A stretch of 64,000 bases of DNA, taken from assembly GCA_013339765.2 (NCBI GenBank), contig CM023454.1, positions 145,643,949 to 145,707,948 of the forward strand, in the 5' to 3' direction. The stretch is from Haemaphysalis longicornis (Eukaryota; Arthropoda; Arachnida; Ixodida; Ixodidae). This document shows, piece by piece, positions 42,149 through 51,892 of this stretch. A model generated the notes under the pieces. It was not told the origin of the DNA. It did no database searches and saw only the letters and a program-made list of their open reading frames with translations. The position numbers were made by a program, and so were the translations under genes. Each line of letters opens with the position of its first letter. Position 1 is the first letter of the stretch.

Positions 42149-42288
42149 TGTTGGAAATCACGGCAAGGAGGAAAAAGTGGTCCCTTCAACATACCTCTCG
42201 AATCATCATCATTGTACATAGTGTTCCATCCTGTCCCATTAAAGCGGCGGCTCCCGTTCGTGGTCCCGGCTTGGTCCTTTCCGCGACA
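42149..42288 (+). repeat. 5' LTR of BEL/Pao-like element
   Basis: 140 bp, TG...CA, with the shared core atcatcatcattgtacatag and ccattaaagcggcggctccc. attaaa may serve as the polyadenylation signal. Confidence 0.85.
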
Positions 42289-42306
42289 TGGTGCCGAAAC
42301 GTCGGG
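42289..42306 (+). promoter_or_regulatory. Primer-binding site of BEL/Pao-like element
   Basis: tggtgccgaaacgtcggg directly abuts the LTR CA end. The TGG start fits a tRNA 3' CCA. The tRNA was not identified. Confidence 0.65.
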
Positions 42307-42675
42307 AAAAGCGGCTTTCAAAGACGTGAGGACACCCCTAAACGAGCGCCGGCCCCATCGACCTTCGAGAAGAAGTTTCCGCCGGTGCATTTGTGTCCTC
42401 GTCTGGAGCCGCGCCAAAGGAACTCAACGGTGGAAGGTCCGAGCGGGCTACCAACCAACGACAACGTGAGCCGTGGGGCGAGGACTGTTGGACCTGACGC
42501 AGAACGAGCTTGAAGCACCATTATAGAAACGACATGGAAGGAACGAGCTTCAAGCACATGCATTCACGATGAAGACATTACCTTCATACGTTGTAACGAC
42601 GGTGTACTTCGTGGCCATACCAAGGAACGCCTACCTACCAACGATTTTGTGGTCTGACTAACGCGGAGGAGAACA

Positions 42676-44007
42676 ATGGAGGAGCTTATCAGCCAACGAC
42701 TCCAGCTACGTGACGAAGTCTCCACAATTATTAGGCAAGTTGAGAAACATCTTTCATACGGTTCACTTTCGCTAGTAATGCTTTCTAGCTGGAATAGGAC
42801 ACTGCTAGAGAAAGAACAAGCCCTAAAGAAACTGGACGGCGAAGTCGAAGACCTCATTGCCATAGACAAGATTGCCGAGGAGATTGAAAGTGCTGAAACA
42901 TGGGCCAATACCATCGTAACGATGAAGTGGAAAGTACAAGGGGTTATCAGCGATTTACGGCAGTCTTTAAAAAGCTCAGTGCGGCAACGAATCAAACGCA
43001 ACGTGGACCGTCTAGACTTAAAATCGTTCACCAGTTACGGTTCGAATGGGGAGGGCACTTGTCCCGATATGCCCGCTACGTCACTGATGAGCATTACGGA
43101 CGAACCCTATAACAAGCGGAGCATCACCGACTTGAAAAACGACCCAGAACTGAAGAGTAATCAAGACTCCGACATCGGTTATTTTGCGAACAGAACGTCA
43201 TTGCCTTCACCACCAAAAGAAACTTTTCAATGCAGCCATCCGGAATTTGAGGGAGAAAACGACGGTGACACCCAAAAAAGGCTAATCCGCACGGTCTCTC
43301 CTGTGAACGCGAACGAAGAGGCTCCAACGAGTAACAACGTAGAAGAGCGTACGCTGCGTGCGAAAATAACGCGCCAAATACAATGCAGAACGCATCCAAC
43401 GCGCAAAGACGGTAAGAAACGGATAGGTACTAACCTCCCGGAGGAAAGCCTTCAAAGAAGTGTCTTCATAATTTCCTGTGGGAAAAGAGGAAACGCTATT
43501 CAATTGGCAGTAAAGAAGATGCAGAGGCATACAACGGGGAAACCTCGCAAGCAACGATGTACAGGCAGGATTCCACGCCGTCTGAGGATGTCTCAACGCT
43601 GTCAGGAGAATCTTTCTCGGGGGGATACCACTGTTTCCTGTGGAGCTGACACAGTGACCTATGTGCCCCATTTCACGTGGTGCAACTCCTCACTCCGACG
43701 TTTGGGCAGATGGTACAAGCACCGATGGCGAAGCAAATTCACTGGGGCTGCACCGAACTGTTTTCAAGACTGCACCGGCTCGTTGTTGAATTACCCATGT
43801 ACTTTGGAACGACAACGCTGTCGTTTAGTACCTTCATCTTTTCGTGGTCGGGAGGATGTTGGAAATCACGGCGAGGAGGAAGAAGAAGAGACCGTGCTCT
43901 CGAACGGAGCGTGCACTACTATCATCATCATTGTACATAGTGTTCCATCCTGTCCAATTAAAGCGGCGGCTCCCGTTCCTGGTCCCGGCTCGGTCCTTTC
44001 CGCGACA
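42676..44007 (+). CDS. Gag-like ORF of BEL/Pao-like element
   Basis: ATG at 42676 opens a frame that stays open through the rest of the element. Residues 1-120 are charged and helical: LQLRDEVSTIIRQVEKHL, KEQALKKLDGEVEDLIAID, EEIESAETWANTIVTMKWKV. This resembles the N-terminal coiled coil of BEL/Pao gag proteins. Residues 120-250 are acidic/Ser-rich. The remainder is basic with scattered Cys but no clear zinc knuckle, and may be out of the ancestral frame. The ORF has no stop before the 3' LTR and continues through it into antisense-frame LINE sequence to 44265 (529 codons in total); that last part is not element coding. Confidence 0.6.
43857..44007 (+). repeat. 3' LTR of BEL/Pao-like element
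   Basis: 151 bp. Same ends and core as the 5' LTR, with a different ~38-bp segment after the first 25 bases. Confidence 0.85.
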
Positions 44008-44012
44008 GGACC
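44008..44012. repeat. 5-bp target-site duplication GGACC (right)
   Basis: Matches 42144-42148. Confidence 0.9.
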
Positions 44013-44029
44013 AACCGACCCGTTCCATG

Positions 44030-45842
44030 GACAACCGCGCGGTGCTGGGCCTGGACCTGCAGAGCGCGTTCGACAAAGTCCACCACTCGGCAATACTCGA
44101 GCAAGTGTCCCGACTGAACATGGGAGAACGCACGTTCGCTTACGTCAAAGACTTTCGGACGAACCGCACGACGACGATCGTGGTCGGCAACATGGAGCTA
44201 CCGAACAAGACGCTGGGGAGCGTGGGCACTCCGCAGGGCGCCGTGATCTCGCCGGTGCTGTTTAACATGGTAATGATCGGGGTGGCCGAGTGACTGCGGA
44301 GTCTCCCGAACGTTAAGCACACTATATACGCCGACGACATAACGTTCTGGGTGACCGGCGGCAGCGACGGCAAGATCGATGGCGGCACTGCAGTGGGCGA
44401 TCGACGAGATCGAAGACCAGCTGCGGGGCACGGGGCTGTTGTGTTCGCCGGCGAAGTCGGAGCTCCGGATCGTACCGCCGCGCGGGAAGAGCCGGAGTGA
44501 CACGACCGAGCCGGGTATCAACCTGAGAACGAGGGATGGGACGGCCATCCCGCACGTGAAGACGCTGCGGGTGCTGGGGCAGCATATCGATGCGCTGAGG
44601 CACAACGGCCTGACAATTGCGAAGCTGGACGCGAAGGTGTCTACGGCCATTCGGCTCATCAGGAAGGTGTCGACGCGGCACGCGGGAATGAAAGAAGCCA
44701 GTCTCTTGAAACTGGTGCAGTCGTTTGCGGTCAGCCACGTGGCCTACGTCGCGGCTTTTCACGACTGGAAGGCGGCGGAGCGCCAGAAGGTGGACGCGAT
44801 TATACGCAAAGCATACAAGGCGGCAATGGGGCTGTACACGCACACGAACACAGAGCGACTCCTGGAGCTGGGGGTGCATAACACGCTGGATGAGATAGCC
44901 GAGGCGCAGCGAACGACGCAGCTGGCTAGGTTAGCGCGAACGAGGACGGGGCGTTCGATACTGGAGAGAGTGGGATACCGCGGGGGGCGGCAAGGGAGTG
45001 TGGGCCGGTCGCCGTTGCCCTGCGGCCTGCTCCGCTCGTTGCAGGTGCCGCCGATCCCGAGACACATGCATCCCGAAGTGGACCGAGAGCGTCGACTGGC
45101 GAGCGCGAAAGCTCTCACGGCCACGCACGCGTGGGACAACGGAATCTTCTACGTCGACGTGGCGAGGTACTCGGACCGCCCGGGCACGTACGCGGCGGCC
45201 GTGGTCGAGGCGACCTCCGGGGAGCTGTGCACGGCGGGAAGCGTGCTGGCGTGGAGCCCGTAGCATGCGGAGGAGCTGGCCATTGCGCTGGCGCTGACGA
45301 ACCCGAGGTGTACGACGGTGATAAGCGACTCGCGGAGTGCAATCATGAACTTTGCGACGGACAACGTGACCCCGTGCGCGGCGAGGGTGTGCGGGGCCCT
45401 AGGACACAGAGCGGTGCCGGTGATGGCGAAATGGTTTCCGGCAGACAAGGGCCCGGTGAGCACGGCCGAGAACCGCAACGAGGAGGCGGACCGGGCGGCG
45501 CGCGCGCTTACCAGCCGCGGCGCGAGCCCGAGCCCCCGACCTGCGGAGGACGACGATGAGGTGGTGCCGATGGCCTCGTACAAGGACGTGTTGGATTGGT
45601 ACCGGGAGGGCAGGCGGACGTACCCGCCGCCCCACCGTAAGCTCACGAGACAGGTGGCGGTGACGCTGCGGCAGCTACAGATGCGGGCGGTGTGGACACC
45701 GGTGGTGGCGAAACATGTGTGCCCGGAGGTGTACGCAAGTGACTTGTATGCGGTGTATGGCGAGGACCGAGCCACCATGGCGCACTGCTGTGGAACTGCA
45801 AGGTGGAGGACGGTGTTACAGACGCGTTGCCGCCGCGCCTAG
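44030..45842 (+). pseudogene. RT catalytic part, thumb and RNase H of GC-rich I-clade LINE
   Basis: 44030-44280: VLGLDLQSAFDKVHHSAILE and GTPQGAVISPVLFNMVM. 44322-44350: TIYADDITFWV after a TGA stop. 44640-44900: STRHAGMKEASLLKLVQSFA and LLELGVHNTLDEIAEAQRTT. 45150-45520: RNase H, with FYVDVARYSD, a stop, HAEELAIALAL, ISDSRSAIMNF and ENRNEEADRAARAL, so all four acidic positions are represented. The C-terminal Cys-His motif is weak. Confidence 0.85.
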
Positions 45843-46132
45843 CGAGTGCGGTGGCGAGTGTGGAATACGACGCACAGCGCGAGGCTGTCCAGCAAGCGCT
45901 GGAGGCCCTCGAGCGCCAGCGGCCGACAGCACTGTCTCCTCGGAGGCTGGGTGCGAGTAGGTAGCGAGCGCCGGGTGGCCGTCCAGCGTGACGTTTAGGC
46001 CGCGTCTTTTGGCCGGACAATAAAGATGTTGTTTCTCTCTCTCTCTCTCTCCCGCGTACTCCCGCGAAGGGGAGAGTGCAGCGCCACCAGGCGATCGTTC
46101 CGGAGCCTATAGCGCCTTGTCCTAAGTTGGAC

Positions 46133-46718
46133 CGGCACCACAAACCTGGGGTGACCCTTATCCGTTCCTCCTAACGAACGCAGCGCGCCCTCGAGGCTCC
46201 CCGCCATTGACAGGCGATCCTCGGCCGAAACCATATGGGACGCGCGGACTCCGCGGCGTCGCGTTCCCGACGAAACATTTTCGCACTTCCTTACTGTGCG
46301 CGCGGTCCAACAAAGACAGAACCGCCGCCCCAACGCGGCCGCCATCCAAGCACAGTTGACAGCCCCTTGCTACCCCGTTATGAGAAGCGCGTCGGGACAC
46401 TTGGTTTTACAACTGTCCCTCTGGTTAAACGCGTGCGCAGGCGGCCTCCGAAGCAACCGCGCCGCGTCCACTGAAAGCGGATCGAGCATCCCACTCGTTC
46501 TTTCCCACGCTCGTACTGTGCTTTGCAACACGCCGTTCAAAACAACGTCACAGCCCAGCTGAGACTCAAGGGAATTTGTCTCCACGCAGGCGGCATGATC
46601 CAAAGGCCGCCTGCTGTTGACAGGCTGGCTGCCCTAAAGCCCTTCATGTGCCCTTCAGGGAACCGCCGCATCCCACGCGTTCGACTTTGCAGCGTCGCTG
46701 GCGCCAGCAACCCTTAAA
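46133..46718 (+). repeat. Family A interspersed repeat, copy 3 (5'-truncated)
   Basis: Aligns with 57883-58468 in the same orientation: ccgg.gaccaccacaaac-type start, ggtgaccc.tatccgtt, aaaccatatggg.cgcgcgg, gcatgatccaaaggccgcct and gtcgctggcgcc. It begins just beyond the LINE (tc)n tail. Confidence 0.85.
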
Positions 46719-47193
46719 CAGCTCTTTCTCTCACATGGAGGACTGTCGATTCCGCGTCGGCGGCAGTTTCTGCTAATTCCCTTATGTTGTGATCTCGTGA
46801 GCCGCCCAAAAGCGTGCAGGCGCTTCTAGTGTTAATTGCTGCCGCGGCTACAAAACGACGCGTCAGTCAGTGCATGGGGAGACGTGCGCTGGGAGCAGCC
46901 GGCCGGTCTGGCTACCGTCCCGCCTACAGATGCTAGGATGCTACAGATGCTACACTGCGGCGGATATTGGATTGCCGCCGTCGCACCCGGAGCAGATGAC
47001 AATTCTAATGCAATCCCCCATCGCATCAATTACGTCTTTTCTTGTATGTGCAGCTTTCTTTGGACTTGAGTACCATTTGATGCAGCGGTAACGTTAAGTT
47101 ATCGCTCGAGCTACCGGCTCCGGCCTGCGGCACTTCGCGGCCGCGGCCGCCGCCTGCGCAGCAACCATACGGGTACCTCAGTGAGCGGGTGTA

Positions 47194-47226
47194 GGAAAAA
47201 ATGGTCCCAGAAAAATTGGTCCCGAA
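47194..47226 (-). repeat. Inverted-orientation ggtccc/ttttcc minisatellite, 2 units
   Basis: ggaaaaaatggtcccagaaa and a second ttggtcccg unit are the reverse complement of the gggaccattttttccg units at 48671-48743. Confidence 0.65.
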
Positions 47227-47344
47227 GCCGAGGCAGGAAAAGTAATCTTATTCGAGTAAAGCCGGTTAATCGAGCCAAGAACGTTTGTTTTACGAAAAGT
47301 CGGGTTGTGTTGCTTTCATGGTATCTCCCATATTTATTTTCTAA

Positions 47345-47426
47345 TTTGCCATTATGCTAGTTTAATTCCACAGATATCTGTGGATTAAACTAGCGTAATG
47401 GCAAATGGAAAACATATGTTTTCCAT
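47345..47426. repeat. Two adjacent palindromes
   Basis: First: tttgccatta.gctagttta and its complement around ccacagatatctgtgg (47345-47405, one indel and one mismatch). Second: a perfect 22-bp dyad, atggaaaacat/atgttttccat (47405-47426). Possibly the arms of a fold-back or MITE-like element. Confidence 0.85.
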
Positions 47427-47585
47427 CGATGACGCCTCAACCACATATGGCGTACATAAATTTCAGCACATCACTGTTTTAAACCCGCGCGTTGTGAGGA
47501 GGGTAAGCCACTGCATGTCACACCACCTCGACAGGTTAAGGTACCGACAGAAAAAAACAGGATGCGCCTGGTGATGTGTAGTGAT

Positions 47586-47672
47586 GCTGCTGAGCACGAG
47601 GACGCGGGTTCGATTTTCGGCCGCGGCGGCCGCTTTTCTGATGGAGGCGAAAAGCAAAAAACCCCTGGGGAA
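47586..47672 (+). repeat. tRNA-derived SINE fragment
   Basis: The stretch ctgctgagcacgagg, gcgggttcgattttcggccg and cggcggccgcttttctgatgg matches the body of the SINE at 51655-51892. B box gggttcgat at 47606. Both ends are truncated. Confidence 0.75.
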
Positions 47673-47930
47673 AAGAAACAAAAAAACATGAGCGAAAGAA
47701 TTCAGTCAGCGGGCTGCATAACAGGTGTTACCTGAATGAGGTATTAAAGAAATATATACAAAAGTTCAGTTTCTAAAAATACCTGGCAAAAATCGAACAC
47801 GGCATCAATATAAAATGCAATCCCTGCTCTAGATTGTTCTCTATAACCCATGTTAAGCGAAAATAAAAATACAACGCTGTTTCAAACAAACAAGCACCCG
47901 GTAATTCGGTGGCCGAAATGTTTGCGCACG

Positions 47931-48077
47931 GAAATGTCCGTGCACCGAAAGGTATGTGCACCTAAACGTCCGTACACCGATACCTCCGTACACCGATATG
48001 TCCGTACACCGAAATATGCGTACATCGAAATGTCCGCGCCGAAACGTCCTGCACCGAAGTGTCCAGCACCGAGATGT
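47931..48077 (+). repeat. 16-bp minisatellite
   Basis: About nine imperfect units of gtccgtacaccgaaat between 47931 and 48077. Several upstream units vary at the centre (gtgcacc, gtacatc). Confidence 0.85.
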
Positions 48078-48305
48078 ACTAGACACGGGACGACGCTGTG
48101 CTCTTCATCGGTGGAGCTCCCACGGCTTCTTGTGCAATTTTCACCGATACTGATGAAATCTTGCAGCGTAGAGCTTCTACGACCTTCCAGACACGGAGAT
48201 GGCTGTGTCCGACTAAGCTACTAAACCGACGGTTCCAGGCCTGGCAGTTGTTTGTGCGGTTTTAATGCAATTACTTGCATTAAAATTTTAATCTATGTTC
48301 AGCCC

Positions 48306-48492
48306 TACCATCCATCGTCCGTCCATCCATCCATCCATCTATCCATCCATCCATCCATCCATCCATCCATCCATCCCATCCATCCATCCATCCATCCATC
48401 CATCCATCCATCCATCCATCCATCCATCTGTACATAAATCGTCCACTCATCCATCTATGAAACCGTCCGTCCGTCCGTCCATCTGTCTGTCT
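48306..48492 (+). repeat. (CATC)n / (CCGT)n microsatellite
   Basis: Nearly pure catc units at 48310-48428, then a degenerate part and a ccgt run at 48465-48480. Open frames across it are low complexity. Confidence 0.95.
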
Positions 48493-48670
48493 ACCCAATT
48501 TGCTTTGTTAGATTTTCGCCTCCAGAGGCGTTATTTTCTGCCCATTATAGGGATATTAAAGCATTCCATCTCTTTCTCAACCCTTTAGCTGACACGCAAA
48601 GGGGCAAAATCAAAACCGCAAGAATGTTCAGATATGACTAACTTGAAGGGAAACACGTCGACTGGAGCAT

Positions 48671-48743
48671 GGGACCATTTTTTCCTAGATGGTCACTGGG
48701 ACCATTTTCTCCGGGACCATTTTTTCCGGGACCATTTTTTCCG
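48671..48743 (+). repeat. 16-bp gggaccattttttccg minisatellite
   Basis: Four to five units. The reverse orientation of the same motif is at 47194-47226. Confidence 0.85.
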
Positions 48744-49339
48744 TTTCCGCAGTGAGCCGGTCGCGTTTGAGGCGCGTTTTCGCGTCGAGTGTAAAAGCAA
48801 TAAATCTAGAGTGCCTGGAACCACTCTCGAAATTGAGTCACGGCATCTCTGTGGTTCGTCTCGGAGGAACGTGTGAAAACTTATAGGGTTGTGCATAACA
48901 CAACATAACACAATGTTGTGCATAACACAACAGTAGCCAGGCATGGTACTTCGCGGCAGGTGGGGCTCGTGCATCGCTCGCACTCGCTTGCTGATCCCAG
49001 GAAACAGGTAACTGTGGTAACTGGGGTTCACATTGACGTCGCTCGAGTCGCTAACGTGGTATGACGTCACTGAAACTTTGTTATGCTGGAAATACATTGA
49101 CGTCATATGGTTAGTCATGCGATTAATCGTGCGATCATTATACCGCACTGCTTCATCGTTATGTGTTTGTAGTGTAGCCTGACTAGACGAGTATTAGCCG
49201 GCTCAGGTGTAGTGAAATCAAGGATCTCAATGAAATGGTGAACGGAAAAACACGAATATCGCTCTACATTATTTCCCCGCAAACGCTTTCCCTCCACGAT
49301 GGGTATAACGCATTTCTTACAAATTACCAACCCATATCT

Positions 49340-50810
49340 CTGATGATCTCTTCTTGAAAGCTCATGGAGTACATAATCGCTAGCTACATAGTTGATTTCC
49401 TACATAAGCTCAACATTCTTTCCCCCTACCAGAACGGGTTCCGCATTGGCTTGTCCTACACCACTATACTAATTTTTGCTGTCCATTCATTTAGATGCAT
49501 CACGCCAAATCAACGTAATTTTCCTCGACTTTAGCAAAGCTTTCGACAACATCTCTCACTCTATTCAAACTAAACAAACTCAGATTTTCTGGCTCGATTG
49601 TTAAATGGAATATACGGTACCTTGAACTGTACAAACAGTCTGTTGACCTAAATGATTATCACTCCTCGTTATTTCTGGCGTTCCCCAAGGACGTGTACTG
49701 GGGCCACCACTGTTCCTGATTTATATAAACGATATTACAACTTGTACAATCCAGGGCGTAAATATTCACTTATTTGCAGATACCTGCTTGCTATTCAAAA
49801 CTATTAAAAACGCTAACAATCAGGATTCTCTAAACGAAATCTCGATGCCGTGCTCACATGGTGAAAACTAGAGAGCATGACACTGAACCTCCGATAAAAT
49901 AGTGCTCATGCGTATAACTAACAAAAAGCATCTTCCTTGAGTATCAGTACACAATTAACAATGGCCCTGCTAGCTTAACAAGTATCTTTAAATACCTCGC
50001 TGTGACAATTACTAGCAACTTATCCTGGTCGACTCATGTTAATATTTGCGCTTCGGCTAGAGGAAAACTGAAACTTATAAAACATAAACACTCGCCTCCC
50101 AACATCAAATTGTTGCCTTGCAACAGATTAATCCGATTGCGCCTTGAGCACGATTCAGTAGTCTGGGACTCGCATACGAAAAAAGCTATTGGCAAACTCA
50201 AGCAAATTCAAAGGCAAACTGGTCATTTCATCTATAACCGCTATCAAAGACATGACTGACCTACCACCCTGATTCAGAACAACGGAATTCCAATGCAGGA
50301 ATCTCGGAGAAGAAGCAATCGATTAAAATTTCTTGTCGATCTGTGGAACCGCAGACTGTGCCTTGACCCATCATATATCTTACCCTCTATATATCTTATT
50401 ACCCTCTATATATCTTACCTTGACCCATCATATATCTTCCTCCCGGCTTACCAGGCAATACCACCCTTTTAATTTTACCCATTTGTTCGCCCTTATAAAT
50501 ATTCATTTCTCCCCCGAACGATATCTGAATGCAACAATGTCCCTGCCACAGTGTTTAATTCTCCAAATCTACATGCATCAATTGACCAGCTTTCTATTTT
50601 TTGTCGTAGTAGTTTTTGTTGATGTTTCTTAGAGATTGTATAATTGCTTTTTACTGATATACAATGCAATCATTTTCCCACTCTCTTACATATTGTATAA
50701 TTGCTTTTAGAGATGGTATAATTTATTTTGGCTGATATGCTATGCAATCATTCTCGCACTCTTGCTCGGGGAATAATCCTGGCCGGCAGTATTGTCTAAC
50801 TAAAAATGGC
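49340..50810 (+). mobile_element. Degenerate CR1/L2-like LINE (RT to 3' end)
   Basis: Short frames give PISLMISS.KLMEYIIASYIV, NILSPYQNGFRIGLS (49400-49450), SKAFDNISHS (49530), GVPQGRVLGPPLFLIYIND-like (49680-49735, split by a shift), FADTCLLFK (the catalytic box, with the second Asp replaced by Thr; 49770), and at 50002-50259 NLSWSTHVNICASARGKL plus a thumb helix. Near 50505 FLPRTISECNNVP is the FFPRTIxEWN C-terminal block. Stops in every domain. An internal ccctctatatatctta repeat (50385-50445) interrupts the C-terminal part. Confidence 0.75.
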
Positions 50811-51049
50811 CGCATCTCCACTCCGTGGATGATGGCGAGGGTGCGGGGTACGGGGACTCTAAATGACATCCAAGTTTCATCCCTAGTGACATCCGATTTG
50901 CGCCCCGACTGTCATTCGATTTGAGGCGTGAGTTGCACCTTGATTATTCCCGAAATTAAACTGCAACTCATGGCTCAAATCAAATTTCGCTTGATTTTCG
51001 CTTGATGGTGACGTGCGCAGGGATGGACGCGCACGGACCTTCGGAGGTC

Positions 51050-51271
51050 CTAAGGTACTCCGCACCGTTACAGGCGAGGGAGTAAGCCGTTTGATTCTCG
51101 GGCACTAACTCACGGTCGTAGCCCAATGGGTAAGACGACTCACACTAACTGTGTCTGCTCTACCAGACGCAAGCTGGAATCCTGCCGCTGCCTGTGTGAT
51201 TTTTTGCGATTGTAAATGCTATGCGCAAGGAACTCGGACGGGCATTGTGCGGTGCTAAGGTACTCCGCACC
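51050..51271 (+). repeat. Candidate SINE flanked by perfect 17-bp direct repeats
   Basis: ctaaggtactccgcacc occurs at 51050-51066 and 51255-51271. The 188 bp between contain a tRNA-like stretch, gtagcccaatgggtaag (A box-like, 51118) and gctggaatcctgc (B box-like, 51171). Length and duplication fit a LINE-mobilised SINE; a poly(A)-type tail is lacking. Confidence 0.55.
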
Positions 51272-51423
51272 TAATAAAACTAAATAAACCCCTTAGTCAT
51301 CGGTCATTTTGAAATATTTTGGTCCCACCAGCAGCAGCTGCGGCTATTTTTTGGTATATATATATATACATGTTTTTTTTTGCACGTTTACCATAAAGTG
51401 AAACCAGGTGTAGGCGTACTTAC

Positions 51424-51539
51424 TTGAACGTCGTCATACTGGTAGACGAGCTGGCTAAAGGATTCCAATCCTCTCAAAATGCCCCACACCGATCGTGACG
51501 ACAGCATAGATTGCGACCGCGAAGAAAGTACAAGGTCAT
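51424..51539 (-). CDS. Beta-hexosaminidase exon (GH20), first exon found
   Basis: The 116-bp exon has acceptor cttcttccag (ending 51540) and donor gtaagt (from 51423). The second codon base onward gives DDLVLSSRSQSMLSSRSVWG and ILRGLESFSQLVYQYDDVQ. The V-W-G-x-L-R-G-L-E-(S/T)-F-S-Q-L block is the end of the N-terminal GH20b domain in HEXA/HEXB. The exon starts in phase 1 (it needs one base from an upstream exon) and ends in phase 0, matching the exon at 39417. The intervening 12-kb intron carries a LINE with a nested BEL/Pao element and several SINEs and minisatellites. Upstream coding exons (signal peptide, rest of GH20b) were not identified up to 64 kb. Confidence 0.95.
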
Positions 51540-51654
51540 CTGGAAGAAGAATAGTACGTGTTGCGGTTAGGCTACCTGCAAGCTTTAAGAGAACATATCC
51601 AAGTTTGAGACCTTCTAGATGTCAAAATATCCCTTAGTAACAAACCTCAATGTA

Positions 51655-51892
51655 TTGATTGATTGTAGGGTTTAACGCGCCGACGCAACGCAGGCGATGA
51701 GGCGCGCCGTAGTAGAGGGCTCCGGATTAATTTTGACCACCTGGGGACCTTTAATGTGCGCCGAAATCTCGTACACATGGGCGGTTTTGCTTTCCGCCAC
51801 CATCAGAAAAGCGGCCGCCGCGGCCGGGAATCGCAGCCGCGACCTCGTGCTCAGCAGGGCAACGCCTTAGCCACTGAGCCATCGCGGCGGGT
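51655..51892 (-). repeat. tRNA-derived SINE, complete
   Basis: The minus strand starts cccgccgcgatggctcagtgg (A box TGGCTCAGTGG), has a B box-like gcgattcccggcc about 45 bp on, a body with ggtccccaggtggtcaaaat and ccggagccctctactacgg, and a tail with atcaatcaat. From memory this is the abundant tick tRNA-related SINE class. It sits in the intron just upstream of the hexosaminidase exon. Confidence 0.85.

Larger units (their letters stand above)
42149..44007 (+). mobile_element. Small BEL/Pao-like LTR element carrying only gag (non-autonomous)
   Basis: 5' LTR 42149-42288 and 3' LTR 43857-44007 both start TGTTGG and end CGACA. The 5' LTR is followed at once by tggtgccgaaacgtcggg, a PBS starting with TGG. 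The 3' LTR is preceded by a short purine run, gggagga. The flanks carry the exact 5-bp duplication GGACC. The 1.57-kb interior has a gag-like ORF but no protease, RT, RNase H or integrase. Five-bp duplications, the PBS type and the gag composition point to BEL/Pao. The LTRs agree closely except for a ~30-bp variable segment, so the insertion is not brand new. Confidence 0.83.
41214..46050 (+). mobile_element. I-clade LINE, 5'-truncated, GC-rich, interrupted by BEL/Pao element
   Basis: Two parts: 41214-42148 and 44008-46050. From left: pre-RT linker (41240-41660), RT (41690-42148 and 44030-44340; YADD at 44327-44338), thumb (44640-44900), RNase H (45150-45510), C-terminal tail and a 3' UTR with aataaa and a (tc)n run at 46030-46051. 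Its thumb and RNase H match the minus-strand I-clade LINE at 16-21 kb in motif order. A TGA at 44291, a shift near 44375, a TAG at 45261 and later shifts show decay. Removing the BEL/Pao insert restores the RT frame across the junction. Confidence 0.87.
39418..51423 (-). other. Intron of the hexosaminidase gene (12.0 kb)
   Basis: Defined by donor 51423 and acceptor 39418. It contains, in order, a 117-bp tandem array, family B, an I-like LINE with nested BEL/Pao element, family A, palindromes, SINEs, minisatellites and a CR1-like LINE. Parts at 39418-39906, 40264-40974 and 46720-47190 hold nothing I can identify. Confidence 0.85.

Noticed and set aside
41608..42513. 301-codon plus-strand open frame
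   Set aside because: Alternate frame of the GC-rich LINE RT; the genuine RT motifs are in another frame and the ORF also crosses into the BEL/Pao LTR.
45149..45778. 209-codon minus-strand frame
   Set aside because: Antisense shadow of the LINE RNase H region, which carries the real motifs on the plus strand.
48252..48588. Open frames through the catc microsatellite
   Set aside because: Pure simple-repeat translation in several frames.
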